From Fistularia commersonii (Eukaryota; Chordata; Actinopteri; Syngnathiformes; Fistulariidae), in NCBI GenBank assembly GCA_037954325.1, contig JBBMNZ010000026.1, positions 3,296,501 to 3,360,500 of the forward strand: DNA of 64,000 nucleotides, read 5' to 3'. Under the pieces are notes generated by a model, which saw only the letters and a program-made list of their open reading frames with translations, made no database searches and was not told the origin of the DNA. Made by a program: the position numbers and the translations under genes. Every line of letters begins with the position of its first letter. Within the stretch, counting starts at the first letter, position 1. This document shows positions 11,601 to 23,264 of this stretch, in pieces.

Positions 11601-13343
11601 AATCTTATAATTAACTGTATGCTGTCACTCTCAATAACCAACAAAGCCCATGTCGTGCTTTGCTCTTGTGTATCTTTGTTTATCTAATTTCCTCTGGAAG
11701 CACCTCACTGCCGTTAGACCGCTAAAAGAAAAACTCCGGCTGCGATGTTATGAATGACTTGGAAACGTTTTGGCATTCATAGCCCGATAGCTCTTAAATG
11801 AACAAGAGGTGTCGGTGCAAGGTGGCTCGCACGTACGGCTCCTTTGCACCCTGGACGTGAGCTAAAGCTGATTTCATCACCCTTAAATGTGCTTTGCGTT
11901 GCTAAGGCGACTCTTAAGGTGTTACCAGTGCAGCGGATGATGCTGGAATACGTCTCGTGCGTGTGAGAAAGCGACGCTTGGAAATGTTGTATTCAAAACA
12001 CCGGGCTTGACCTTTCACCCACATTGCCCTGTTTTGTTTTGTTTTTTTTGTGAATGCAGAAATAATAATAGCCTCATTTCGTTTGCAGGTGAAAAACTTG
12101 AAGCATGAAGCTTCTGATTGACGCATGTCGGAAGACGGGGCGCCGTTATTATGCTTTTTTTATGCTTAATTACGCTATGCTTTTTATATATCCATGTCAT
12201 TTCCTGCTGATATGATAAGTCTCCCATTCCCATTTGACGCATGTTCTCCGCTCTCTTTCCATTCGGGGACACCGTCCAACGGCGGCTTCTTCAGGCATGG
12301 CCAACGCATTCGTACACGGTGTCGCGAATATAAATGTTTTTCTTTTCGCCTTTAAGTCGAGAGCAGCAGGAGCAGGTCTTGAGAGTCGATATGTGCCATA
12401 TTTGACTGCCTCTAAGTGGTCCCGGCGGGGTTCGGCTTCCCCGCGCCATCTGGCTCGACTAGTTGAAATTTTATGAGGTTCACTCCTCTGCAGATGTCTC
12501 TTAACCGTATCCGAAATGAACTAATGAGAGGCTCTCCTAAATTAGTACCCTCTCCGGATCCTCTCCGGAGCCGGATAATGACAGCATCAAGGGTCGTCTC
12601 TGTCCGGTTGCGGGTCGGACATATGGAAGGAGCGCAAACGCAAACGAGCTGTCTGATTCTGTGACGAGCTTCGTGGCAGAAAGTTCAGTTTAAGGAGTGA
12701 AAAGACGAAACATATAACAACTCACGGCAAAACATTTTAATTCTTAGTGCAGCGATTTTCGTTGTTTGCATTCACTGAATCCGTCTTTATTGGAAAAATA
12801 TGATTTTTTTTCAAAACCAAGACAGAGGTCTATGTTTTACTGGTGCCAAAATCAAAGAAAAAAAACAACAGCAAAACATGATTTTCATCCCAAAAAAACA
12901 AAAACATAATAATGAATGCTTACTGCAATCAGTGTGACTTCTTGTGCTGCGTTTGAGAGACCGGTTCAGAAACAGGCGGCTTCACCTTGGCAAGTGCCAA
13001 TCTTGTGTCTTTTTGCAACAAAGTCTGTTCCTTTTCTTCGTTTTTATGTCCAGCGTCCTCGAAAAAGATTGCGCGCAAAGATTTGTTGGAACAAATGGTA
13101 TGAAAATCTCCAGGGCTTTCTTAGCATGTGTAGCATGTTTCTTCACATGTATAAAAGAACATTGTACATGTGAATCCGTACTGTACGCATTCGTCCGACT
13201 ACTTTCTTTCTTCGCTCGACATAATTAGCATGAAGGCATTAAAATATCAAGAAAGAAATCACACGACGTGCAGTCACAACAGTCACAAGTTTACTAGCGA
13301 GTGCGACAAAATCCCTGCAGCACAGATTAGGTCAAGCTAAAGC
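11601..13343. other. non-coding unique DNA
   Basis: Complex, moderately GC sequence with no recognised repeat and no convincing exon. Open frames of 70-95 codons occur on both strands but lack family resemblance, repeated start contexts or splice sites. The block at 11640-12280 could include conserved non-coding sequence; comparison with other fish is the test. Confidence 0.45.
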
Positions 13344-14446
13344 TATTTGGCCAAAAATATTTGCTCTTCCTGCCTTCACTGGCATATGAACTTAAGTGAC
13401 GTCCCATTCCTAATCCATAGGGCCCCATATGATGAATGTCCCCCCTTTGCAGCTAGAACAGCTTCAACTCCTCTGGGAAGGCTGTCCACAAGGTTCAGGA
13501 GTGTGTTTACAGGAATTTTTGATCATTTTTCCAGAGACGCATGTTATGAGGTCACACACTGATGTTGGACAAAAAGGCCTGGCTCTCAGTCTCCGCTCTG
13601 ATTCATCCCAAAGGTGTCCCATCTGGTTGAGGTCAGGACTCTGTGCAGGCCAGTCAACTTCATCCACACCAGACTCTGTCATCCATGTCCTTATGGACCT
13701 TGCTTTATGTTGGAAAAGTAAGGGTCCCACAAAGATGGGAGCACGGAATTGTCCAAAATGTCTTGGTATGCTGAAACTTTCAGAGTTCCTTTCACTGGAA
13801 CTAAGGGGCCAAGAAAAACAACCCCACTCCACCAAACTTCACGCTTCACACAATGCAGTCAGACAAGTACCGTTCTCCTGGCGACCGCCAAAACCGTCCA
13901 TCATATCGCCAGATGGAGAAGTGCGATTCGTCACTCCCGAGAACGTGTCTCCGCTGCTCTGGAGTCGTGCTTTACACCACTGCATCCAACGCTTTGCATT
14001 GAACTCGCTGATGTGTGGCTTGGATGCAGCCGCTCGGCCACGGAAACCCCGTCTATGAAGCTAATCTGAAAGTCACATGAAGTTTGGAGGTCTGTCGCGA
14101 CCTCTCGGCACTATGCGCCTCAGCATCCGCTAACCCCCACTCCGTCTGTTTACGTGACCTGCAACATCGTGGCTGAGTTGCTGCCGTTTCCCCAAACACT
14201 CCCATGTTCTTCTAATCCAGCTGGCAGTTGACTGTGGAATATTTAGGATTGAGGAAATTTCAGGGTTTGCTGCACAGGAGGCATCCTATCGCGGTTCCAC
14301 GCTGGAATTCGCTGAACTCCTGAGAGCTTCCCAATCTTTCACGAATGTTTGTAAAAACATGCCTAAGTGCTTGATTTTATACACTTGTGGCCACGGAAGT
14401 GATTGTGATTATTTGCATGGGTGAGCGAATACTTTTGGTCATATTT
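13344..14446 (-). pseudogene. Tc1/mariner transposon with decayed transposase gene
   Basis: Both ends are inverted repeats: GGCCAAAAATATTTGCTC at about 13349 and GAGCGAATACTTTTGGTC at 14423-14440. The minus strand between 13835 and 13464 still reads GCFSWPL, HKARSIRTWMTESGVDEVDW, PAQSPDLNQMGHLWDESERR and LRARPFCPTSVCDL. These are the C-terminal DDE half of Tc1-type transposase; the DWPAQSPDLNP.EHLWD-like block is its hallmark. Frameshifts, an early stop and loss of the first catalytic region make it dead. The 209-codon plus-strand open frame at 13429-14058 is an antisense shadow. Confidence 0.92.
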
Positions 14447-14653
14447 TGAGACTTTTGATCAAACCCAGGTTAAGAACCACTATCTTAGTGCGATGTTGAA
14501 GATCACCTCATACAAAGTTGTTGACCATCATATTTACCGTCTTCTTTTCCTTCACTCACTTTGTGATAATTGTATAATTTGTCGATAAAATTGTAAGAGG
14601 TACACCTCTGCATAACACTGTATCCTTATTAACATTAAAAAGAAAGAAATTAA

Positions 14654-14926
14654 CAGGGCTGTCTCAGAAAATTAGAATATTGCGATGGAGTTCTTTATCT
14701 TCTGTAATGCAATTAAAAAAACAAAAAAAATACTTTTTCATGATATTCTAATATTTTGAGTATTCTTAAGATGTAAGCAATACTCAGCAATATTAAAATA
14801 ATAAAAGGCTTGCAATATTTCAGTTGATTTGTAATGAATCCAGAATGTATGACATTTTTGTTTTTCTAATTGCATTACAGAAGATGAAGAACTATTACAA
14901 TATTCTGATTTTCTGAGACAGTCCTG
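14654..14926. mobile_element. TA-flanked MITE (mariner-like), copy 1
   Basis: The ends CAGGGCTGTCTCAGAAAATT and AATATTCTGATTTTCTGAGA..AGTCCTG are inverted repeats about 30 bases long. The inside is AT-rich with a second inverted region, TCTTCTGTAATGCAATTA and TAATTGCATTACAGAAGA, so the whole unit could fold into a long hairpin. No ORF. The second copy is at 17988-18280. Confidence 0.85.
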
Positions 14927-14934
14927 TAAATGAA

Positions 14935-15620
14935 CTTGCAATAAAGAATAAATTTATTAAAATTGTTTTTTAGTCTGTGAGCAGAAAAGGCTTTAAAGTG
15001 CATCAATTTGCCTGAAATGTAAAAAAAAATGTAATCCTTACTATATTTAAACTTGAAAATCTTTTGACCGACGGAACCATTTGATACTGAAAAATAATAT
15101 GAAATAAAGAAAAATAATAATAAATTCAAATCTATCAGCAACAAAGAAAAAACAATATAGATCAACTCACAACAAAGGATAACTTTATTAACATTGGTCT
15201 GTAACAGGAAAGATTTTGTGCATCAATTTGGCTGAAATATGAAAAAAAATAAATCCTTATTTTAACTATAAACATTTTTGGAACCATTTAACTAAAAAAT
15301 AGCATTAAATGAAATCAATAAAAATAATAATAACTTTATCAGCAACATTAACTCAGGAGCACAATATATAAAACTGTTACCTACAAAACAGAAATGAATG
15401 AAACAATTTGTGCTTTTTTTTTTTTTTTTTAATCAAAATGAGGAAGTCAGGATCAATCTACAATGAGCACGTTTTGCAGTGCACATCTTCTTGAAGCAGG
15501 GTTTGAAGCGTGATGCTGCAACTCTCAGCTCACAGCAAACACACCGGCCTTTTCCTCGTCTCCCGTACGATTCGTCATATTTCCTCGTCTTAGCTTTCTT
15601 AGCTTATGTTCCAAATTGTT
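14935..15620 (-). repeat. unclassified dispersed repeat, copy 2 (internally duplicated)
   Basis: It is the inverted homologue of 7840-8270: CCGACGGAACCATTTGATAC, TGAGCACGTTTTGCAGTGCA, GCAGGGTTTGAAGCGTGATG. The GTGCATCAATTTG.CTGAAAT segment occurs twice (about 14998 and 15219), as does GGAACCATTT (about 15072 and 15280), so this copy has an internal tandem duplication of about 220 bases. A T-run lies at about 15413. Confidence 0.6.
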
Positions 15621-16654
15621 GACCTTCGATATTTTGAAATCCTCCGCCTTCTTCATCCCTGCTCCCTGTGGCCTTAACTTATGTTTGGTAAGAACCCATA
15701 ATATTAACATTAAGGAAGAAATTCATCCGGGAAAGGATTATTTTCCTTGAATAATTTGCATTCAGGGGTTTCCTGTCAGGCCACAGGTGGAATGAACTAA
15801 TCCAGAACCACTTGGAAGCTGACAAGCGATTTTTCATACCAATTCAGACCTTTTGGCATTTACTGATATCAAATGAAAATGTTTTTTTTTTCTCATTTAT
15901 GCCGGTTTAACGTCGTCATATCAATAGCAGATTTTTTTTTTTTTTTTTTTTTTTCCGGAAACGTCAGTCGTCCGGCATTGCTTTGTTCCAGATGATTATG
16001 TTGACTGCGTCCGAACTGTGACGGATACCTCGGGGGAGCGCTGTCATAGATCGAAACCCCCTCCGGGTAGGTTTGATTCGATGTTTTCATCAGAGGCATG
16101 AGAAGAGAGAGGAGGGGAGGGGGTTACTAACAACATTGCGATGTAATTACTCTTGTGTTTCCCGAAGCCAGCGCTGGAAAAACATTTTCACAGAAATTCA
16201 GTGTCGTGGAACTATTTTCTCATTTGAGACATTTAATGATGGTGGAGTTTTATCTTGCTAAAAGTCTGCCATGTCTGCAGCACAACCACAGCTTATTGGC
16301 CAGGCTAAAACAAACCGAATATGACCTTGTTGGAAGGGATAGTACACAATCACGACATGCATATATTTACTTTGTTTTTTTTCGGGTGGGGTGTTAATGT
16401 TATCCAGATAAGGTGACATTCTCAGGTCTCAAAGGATAAACGTGTGTCAGGATAGATGGAGCGGCTTTTAGATGAGATTGGATGGAGGATAAAGCCAGCG
16501 TTCCTTCTCTTGAAGAGGACGGGAGGCGTCGCCGAGGCTACGTGAAGTCGTCCTGCGGAGGCCATGCAGGACGACTCGCCGCCCCGGGGGAAGGGGCATC
16601 AAAGCGGCTGTCGATCACATAATCAATCACGGCTCGGTTTTCCCGAGCTATTTA
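15621..16654. other. non-coding unique DNA
   Basis: Includes a long T-run at 15931-15954. No gene recognised; short frames lack resemblance to known families. Confidence 0.45.
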
Positions 16655-16820
16655 TAATTTATCCTTTATTAATTCCTCCTGGAGAAATTCGTTCTCTGCG
16701 ATTAACCCATCATGGATAAACCATGAGCAGTAGGCTACTGTCCATCTGTGCCAAGGGGGCAGTTAGGGGTCTTCGACACATTACGAGGACCAGCTAATCG
16801 AACCAGGAATGTTCACTTCC
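16655..16820 (-). repeat. fish dispersed repeat fragment
   Basis: TTTATCCTTTATTAATTCCT, GCGATTAACCCATCATGG, CATGAGCAGTAGGCTACTGT and GGGGGCAGTTAGGGGTC match 4150-4380, and the reverse complement of 16990-17125. Confidence 0.65.
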
Positions 16821-16884
16821 AAAGAAGATGGCCTCACCTCGAAAAATTATTTGGTATCAAATCGGTTTGGTGAAGATAATTGTC

Positions 16885-17125
16885 AGTATCCATCCATCCA
16901 ACCATCTTCTGCTGCTTATTCTGGAGTTCTGGAGCCTATCCCAGCTGACATTGGGAGGAAGGCGGGGTACACCCTGCAGGAGGTAGAACAATCGTCCTTG
17001 GAACCAAACATTTCTCGTCCTCGTGTGTCGAAGTGTTGTTGAGCAAGAAACTGAACCCCTAACTGCCCCCCTGGCGTTAATGGACGGCTGTTCATGGTTC
17101 GTCCAGAATGGGTTAATTGCAGAGA
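16885..17125. repeat. two joined dispersed-repeat fragments
   Basis: CATCCATCCAACCATCTTCT, TGGAGCCTATCCCAGCTGAC and GGCGGGGTACACCCTGC are the reverse complement of an abundant fish repeat. Then GTGTTGTTGAGCAAG, CTGAACCCCTAACTGCCCC and GGTTAATTGCAGAGAACCG form the inverted partner of 16655-16820. The two inverted copies, about 200 bases apart, make a potential foldback. Confidence 0.6.
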
Positions 17126-17144
17126 ACCGATTCCCCCAAAAGGG

Positions 17145-17560
17145 AATGTAGTCACCCCTCACTTAACAACGAGTTAACAACAACTCAGAGTTACGACAGG
17201 CTTTGTGATATTGACCGATATTCAGTTACGAAAATATCTGGAAGTTGCGACGTCAGTGTGGAGAACATTGGCTGCACAGTTGAGAGTGTAAGTGTACCCA
17301 AACCCAGCCGTGTACGATAAGTTGGGTGAGGCAACTGGCAGCGCTGAGATACAGTCAGCATCTTCTCTCCCTCAGACACTAAGTCTCATTCAGTCACCAT
17401 TTCTTTACAGTACTTTCAATACTTTTTATCCCCTCAAGATGTCAGAAAGGCAGCTAGTACGGCTCAGGGGAGCATGAGTACAGGACAGGTGCAAGAAAGG
17501 AAAAGGCGTACCAGTTTGAATTGGAAGATAATGGCATAATAAAAGATCTATAGGAATAAC
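17145..17560 (+). other. possible old DNA-transposon fragment
   Basis: GTCACCCCTCACTTAACAAC, GAGTTAACAACAACTC and GAGTTACGAC resemble ends of tigger-like elements, and an ATG at about 17439 begins MSERQLVRLRGA before a stop. I cannot confirm a transposase match, so this is a weak call. Confidence 0.25.
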
Positions 17561-17630
17561 ACCAACTACATTGTCAACATTCGGCTAGGCTAACTTGTAA
17601 CTTTTGTCTGACTGTAGGATAACTTTTAGG

Positions 17631-17655
17631 CTACGGTAGGCAAGCCTACCGTAAG
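17631..17655. repeat. short perfect hairpin
   Basis: TACGGTAGGC (17632-17641) and GCCTACCGTA (17644-17653) are exact reverse complements with a two-base loop. The hairpin sits just outside the left end of the MITE at 17666 and shares TACCGTA with its termini. Confidence 0.8.
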
Positions 17656-17665
17656 GCCATGCGGT

Positions 17666-17979
17666 ATACCACCGTAATTTCTGGACTATTGAGCGCACCT
17701 CAATATAAGCCGCACCAAGTTGCTGATCGCTATCCTGGGCTTCCTCCTGTGCACTAAAACCGTCAAAGTCGTCTTCTTCAGTGTTGGAGTTGAACGGCCT
17801 CAGAATTTCCCAGTCATTTCTTTGGTCCGATGTGACGAGGATAAATGTTTTAGCGGCATGAAGCTCATGAGCCCCACATTCCTCCCAAAAAAATCCATAA
17901 AGTAGCTGCATCGTTGTTTAAGCTGTAGTGTTCAAAGCGTGTGAAAAAAGTTGCGGCTTGTCGTATGGAGTTTACGGTA
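17666..17979 (+). mobile_element. 'ATAAGCCGC' MITE family, short complete copy
   Basis: It starts ACCGTAATTTCTGGACTATT then GAGCGCACCTCAATATAAGC, and ends GTTGCGGCTTGTCGTATGG then AGTTTACGGTA, so the termini form imperfect inverted repeats ending in TACCGTA-like sequence. The inner part (GTTGGAGTTGAACGGCCTCA, TTGGTCCGATGTGACGAGG, GTTCAAAGCGTGTGAAAAA) is shared with copies near 33480-33640 and 47600-47720. No transposase; the minus-strand frame across it is incidental. Confidence 0.8.
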
Positions 17980-17987
17980 CTTATATA

Positions 17988-18280
17988 CAGGACCGTTTCA
18001 GAAAATTAGAATATTGTTATAGAGTTCTTTATCTTCTGTAATGCAATTAAGAAAACAAAAATTACTTTTTCATGATATTCTAATATTTTGAGATAGGATT
18101 TTTGAGTTTTCTTAAGATGTAAGCCATAATCAGCAATATTAAAATAATAAAAGGCTTGCAATATTTCAGTTGATTTGTAATGAATCCAGAATGTATGACA
18201 TTTTTGTTTTTGTTATCGCATCACAGAAAATAAAGAAAATAGAAAATATCACAATATTCAAATTTTCTGAGACAGTCCTG
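17988..18280. mobile_element. TA-flanked MITE (mariner-like), copy 2
   Basis: The ends CAGGACCGTTTCAGAAAATT and CAAATTTTCTGAGACAGTCC..TG are flanked by TA on both sides (17986-17987 and 18281-18282), as expected for mariner-type target duplication. The inside is nearly identical to 14654-14926, including AAAGGCTTGCAATATTTCAG and AATCCAGAATGTATGACATT. It lies directly beside the preceding MITE. Confidence 0.88.
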
Positions 18281-18369
18281 TATGGCGATTTGAGTTGACA
18301 CAAAGGGAATCCTTCGCTGAACAAAACGATAAATCATTATTATAATTATCATTTACGCATGCCGGGCAA

Positions 18370-18545
18370 TTTTTTTCATTTTTTTCCGATTAACCTGCTG
18401 CATGTTTTTGGAACTCGGGAGGAAACCGGAGGAAATTCAAGCAGACACGGGGAGAACATGCAAACTCCACGCGAAAAGGTCCCCTTGTCGGAATCAAACG
18501 TCGTGCTGTGAGGCCGAAGCGCTAACCGCTCCGCCGCCGTATTTC
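18370..18545. repeat. fish dispersed repeat (gcgctaaccgctccgcc type)
   Basis: CTGCATGTTTTTGGAACTCG, GGAGGAAACCGGAGG, ACACGGGGAGAACATGCAAA, CTCCACGCGAAAAGG and GAAGCGCTAACCGCTCCGCC give the full core of this abundant fish repeat. No ORF. Confidence 0.8.
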
Positions 18546-20520
18546 TTTCCTCGTTGGCGAGCAGAGAGCTAGCATGAACTTGAAAGGGGAGTTATGGCGG
18601 GCGTATCTATCTGATGCAACATCTCTTCGAGGACCTCATTAATGGAGACACCCAGGGGAACTAGTGTATAACAGCCAAGCAAAGGAGATGTTCAAGTGTG
18701 TGTGTGTGTGTGTGTGTTTTGTGCCGTCTTAACAGAAGGCGGGCAAACCAACCGTTCTGTCCGCCGGTCAGGCAGCTATCATTTCCCCGGCACAGAACAT
18801 CAAGCAATTCAACCAGACATGCCTGCAGCGAGGGAGCTGCCAGCCCAGTGATTCGCCATCTGCCGAGCACCTTGACCGCGTTTTCTTTTTTTTTTTTTTT
18901 TTTTCTTCGGCGAAATGAAATGACGCGTGTTTACACTCCTCTCCTTTGCAATTGGAAATGAAAAGACGTGAGCGTGTACTTTTTTTTTAAACGTTTCCAT
19001 TCTTTTCAGTGTGGCGCAGGGGCCCGACGGAGAAGCTGCGAATTCTCTCTTAAAGGCTGTTTCGAAAACGGCGGCGTATTTATGCAAGCTAGTCGGAGGT
19101 AGCCGGCGACGCAAACCGGCTGCTGGGCGGCTCACGGCGGAAGGTTGTGGCTCATGAATAGTTATTCCACGTATAATTTATGGATTTTTTTTTTTTTTTT
19201 ATGTCTCAGAAAACCAAGCAGTAATTCAGCGTAATCGCCTCGGACCATAAGGAACGAAATTGAGAAGTCATCAGTTAGGGTACAACCTTAAAAAGGGCCT
19301 AAAAGCAAATTACATGAATAAATTATGAACCCGGCGAAAAGGCGCGCTATACATGGATGTATTCACGAGCAGCAGATCAGAGTGGCGGCAGGCGTTTGAA
19401 GTGGTGAGACTCCTGATGGCTTGGCGTCTGAGTAATGGCGGCGATGCACTCCTGAGCCCGAGGGGACTCTTCAGCGGCAATCAGAGGGAAAGACCGAGGA
19501 CAATTTGAGCGAGAAAGGGAGGGGCGACGCTTTTTCTGAAGTCAGAACCTCTACCTTTCTTTACTTACTTTCGCTCTTTAGCAAGTTTCCAAGGAGCTGC
19601 AAGAAGCAGCATTGGGCGTCCGGTGGCTTCTCTGAGCTTCGGTATCCCCTAGAGGTCGAGAAGAAAACAGTTTTACCCACTTAGTGGGGAAAGTGGTACG
19701 ATGACGGAAGCCTCGGAGCACGAGGACCCCCGGGTGTCGGCTCTCCAAGTAACGCGCTGTCTTTGCAAGGACTCGCTTCATTAATCCGGTTCCGCATTTC
19801 GCAGGTTTGTATTCTGTTCCCCCGTTCATGATCTTTGGGAGACGGACGAGCGAAGGGGAGGATTATTAACACTGGAGTTCGCGGTCCTCAACTATCGTCA
19901 TTATCGTCAGACAGGGTCAAAGAAACTGTCCGACGGGGTCCGAACGGATGACGCTGCTGTTCCCGCGCTCCGAGGGGTCGACCGTGAAAGCAGATAATTG
20001 CTTCGGGGAAAAAAAAAAATTAGAAAAGAAATGACGGGACACGAGACGAGAGTATTTCCGCTCACGCCCAAGAATTATGACAAGTGCAATTCACCATGGA
20101 GAATCCTTCCAGGGGCGGCGACCGGAGATAAACGTTATGTACCTCTCTAAATTGGTTTTGAGAGAATGCTTCTCTTCCAGGGCAACAACAAACAAACGGG
20201 AACCCAATGAGAGAAAAAAAACAACCGTATTAAAATGTGTCAGGTTGCCAGGCTTGACGTGCTTCGTCACATTTAGAAACGGCATCCGTTTAAATCCATT
20301 ATCATACCAATTATATTGGATTTGAATCCTCTGCATTGCATGATGGCGTTTTTAATCCAGCAGATGTATGCGTCTCTTTTTAACTGCCAGTTTATGTGGA
20401 GCTGGCGCGGCATCCGTCCAAACGTTTTGCATATAGGGCCATATTTGCCGAGGTGTAAATGTGTGAGGGTCATTCTTTGAGCCGGCTCTTGTAAAAAAGC
20501 GCCGCTGTGCCGTTGAAACG
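18546..20520. other. non-coding unique DNA
   Basis: Contains a (TG)n at 18696-18717 and T-runs at about 18885 and 19185. Bases 19200-19330 are complex and could be conserved non-coding sequence. No gene is recognised on either strand. Confidence 0.45.
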
Positions 20521-20527
20521 GCTTCCG

Positions 20528-20883
20528 TTCATCCATCTTCCCCCGCTTATCCGGAGTCGGGTCGCAGGGGCAGCAGTCGGAGCAGTGAAGCCCAGACCTC
20601 CCTCGGTCCAGCACCTCTGACTGGACCACCCCATCTCTAAGGGGGAGTCCGGCAACTTTTCAGCCGCTTGTATCCGCGATCTCGTTCTTTCGGTCGCTAC
20701 CTACAGCTTGTGACCATAGGTGAGGGTGGGAATGTAGATGGACGGGGAAATTGAAAGCTTCGCTTTCTGGCTCAGCTCCCTCTTCACCACGACAGACCGG
20801 TACAGAGTCCGCATCACTGCAGACGCCGCACAGATCTGCCCTACTCCTGAACAAGACCCCGAGATACTTGAACTCCTCCTCCT
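20528..20883 (-). pseudogene. LINE ORF2 C-terminal fragment
   Basis: The minus strand keeps pieces of the end of a fish LINE reverse-transcriptase ORF: frames reading DADSVPVCRGEEGAEPESEA and VHLHSHPHLWSQAVGSDRKN correspond in register to the usual MRTLYRSVVVKKELSRKAKL-type and YGHELW-type region, shifted out of frame. These are followed by KVAGLPLRDG and the end GLHCSDCCPCDPTPDKRG. Plus-strand landmarks include CTTATCCGGAGTCGGGTCGC and AGCTTGTGACCATAGGTGAG. It is frameshifted, truncated and dead. Confidence 0.7.
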
Positions 20884-22085
20884 CCGTCTACCAATATATT
20901 CACCATCCGTCCTCTGTACGTGACCAACTGTACATGACCAACATGACCATGACCAACCATCTCAGTCTGCCCTCTCTGACCTTCTCTCCAAAACATATAA
21001 CATGTGCCGTCTCTCTGATAGACCCATTCCTGATCCTATCCATCCTGGTCACTCCCAAAGAGAACCTTAACATCCTCACTGCAACATCCCGCTCTGCTTC
21101 AATGCATCTTCAATGCTACTGTCTCCAAACCATACAGCCTCACTGGTCTCACCGCTGTCTTGTCCAACTTTCCTTTCATATTGGCGGATACATTTTTATC
21201 ACACATCACCCCTGACACTTTCCTACAATTTGCTTGAATTCGTTTCTTTACCCCTTTTCCACCCTCTCCATTGCTTTGGACTGTTGACCCTTAGTAAATC
21301 CTCCAACTTCTTGATCTCCACTCCCTGTGGCCTCACCGTTCCGCCCAGGTTCCTCTCCTTCACACACATATATTCTGTCTTGCTGTGACTAACCTTCATT
21401 CCTCTTCTTTCCAGAGCATACCGATTTTCCCTCAACCTGTTCCTTGCTCTTACGACAGATCACAGTGTCATCTGCAAACATCCTGGTCCATGGAGATTGC
21501 TGTCTGACCTCATCTGTCAGCTTGTCCATCACCACTGCAAACAGGAAGGGGCTCAGAGCTGATCCCACCTCCACCTTGAATTTCTCTGTTACACCCACAG
21601 CACACCTCACCACTGCTATCTCACAGCAAGCATACATGTCTTGCTCCCATCTAACATACTTCTCTGCCACTCCAGACTTCCTTATTCAATACCAGAGTTC
21701 CTCTCTTGGCACCCTGTCAAAACCTGTCCGTCGCCGCTGCAAGCTTAGAGCTGATTTCACCTCCACCTTGAACTTCTGTATCACCCCTACAGCACACCTC
21801 CCCACTGTCTCACATCTAGCATACATGTCCTGCACCAGTCTGACTTCTCTGCCACTCCAGACGTCCTCATTACAGTATCATAGTTCATCTCTCAACCCCT
21901 GTCGTATGCTTTTTCTAGGTCTACAAAGGTACAAGTCAGCTCCCTCTAACCTTTTCTACCAACATTCTTAAAGCAAATTCTCTATCTGGAGTACTCCTTC
22001 TAGGCATGAAATCATACTGCTGCTCACAAATAATGTCGTCTGCTCTCAGTCCCATAACTTTACAGTCCCTTCTCATTACTTCATT
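20884..22085 (-). pseudogene. RTE-type LINE reverse transcriptase remnant
   Basis: On the minus strand, 21670-21389 reads EKYVRWEQDMYACCEIAVVR, CAVGVTEKFKVEVGSALSPF and LFAVVMDKLTDEVRQQ, then FADDTVIC. FADD is the catalytic YADD-type box of reverse transcriptase. Upstream (about 22060-21960) fragments read LRADDIICEQQYDFMP. Downstream, 21435-21223 reads RYALERRGMKVSHSKTEYMC. The left end (about 20884-20930) matches the DGEYIGRR-like tail. Stops, frameshifts and a near-duplicate segment (21565-21700 versus 21745-21900) show it is dead. It abuts another antisense LINE fragment, so the two were joined by insertion or deletion. Confidence 0.9.
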
Positions 22086-22522
22086 GTATGGTACGTCAAC
22101 TTTATTCCCCTATGGGGGGCTGCAATTCTGCACATATGTGCTGGATAAGGAGTCTTAATGAGGGTCTGAATCTGGGTCTTGATTCATTGAATAATAATTT
22201 GGTTTCAACATCAAATTCCTCATTAATTCTACTAATTATATTTTACCTGAGGGTTTGGCGTCATTCACATTTATTTAATGTTCACTCTGGGCTAACTCCA
22301 TGATTAACTAACTCCACTGGTCGTACAGTTGACGGTGTTGTTGCACTGAAGTGGGCCAGGGCTGTCCTGCGTGTCTTTATGTTTTTCGTCATCTGTTTCG
22401 TGAGGAATCCCTGTTTTCGAAGCCTTCACAGGTCCGGCTCGGATCAGACTCTGCATTCATATGCAAGGATAGCTTGTGCGCTTTAAAGGTCAGTCCACCT
22501 TAAACGAGTTCAGGTTCGCACA

Positions 22523-22775
22523 TGTGTGTGTGTGTGTGTGTGTGTGCGCGCACACACATGCTGCACATCCCTCAGACGTTCACATGGCCCTCCCTCGCTT
22601 CCGTTATGTCATTGTGGCTTGGAAACTGTAAAGGAGATACTTTTTCTTTGGCTGGAAAAAGTCATTTGTCACAGTTGTGCATGGGTGTTTGAAAGGTTAT
22701 TAAGTCTGCTGCTCCCTCCCTCCCTGCCTCCCTTTCTCTCTCTATCACTCTCTCTCTCGCTCTCTCCATCACCAG
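22523..22775. repeat. microsatellites: (TG)n/(CGCA)n and CT-rich tract
   Basis: A (TG)n running into GCGCGCACACAC at 22523-22557 is alternating purine-pyrimidine sequence able to form Z-DNA. A CTC/CCTC-rich stretch lies at 22707-22775. The 97-codon plus frame across them is a repeat artefact. Confidence 0.85.
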
Positions 22776-22919
22776 GAAGGCACACACTGTGCATGTGGAG
22801 CAAAAAATTCTCTCGATAGGAGCCATGTTTTTACGGCCCATGCTGACCGATGGGCAGGTTGTCATTCTGCGTGAGAGTAAAAGATAATTAAATGACGGAA
22901 TAGAATCAGATTAAAATAA

Positions 22920-22920
22920 C

Positions 22921-22958
<38 letters not shown>

Positions 22959-22978
22959 GCTATTATTATTATTATTGC

Positions 22979-23033
<55 letters not shown>

Positions 23034-23085
23034 GTATTTATTATTATTATTGTATTTATTATTATTATTATTATTAGTCATAGTA
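22920..23085. repeat. (TAT)n microsatellite
   Basis: About 160 bases of nearly pure TTA/TAT trinucleotide with a few point changes. The Leu-only open frame is not a gene. Confidence 0.95.
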
Positions 23086-23264
23086 TTATTATTGTTGTTG
23101 TTAGTATTATCATTAGTATTATTATCAATGGTAATAATTAAATCATTATTTGATATTGATGGTTATTCCTATATAAACACAACTTTTATTTATTTTTATT
23201 CATTTAGATATGATTCATTTTTTGCATTTTAATTTAATTATTTTTTTTTATTATTTTTTTTCCT

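Noticed and set aside
13429..14058. 209-codon open frame (plus)
   Set aside because: Antisense to a decayed Tc1 transposase that reads clearly on the minus strand.
20751..21971. Plus-strand open frames of 154 and 175 codons
   Set aside because: Antisense to LINE fragments whose FADD and neighbouring motifs read on the minus strand.
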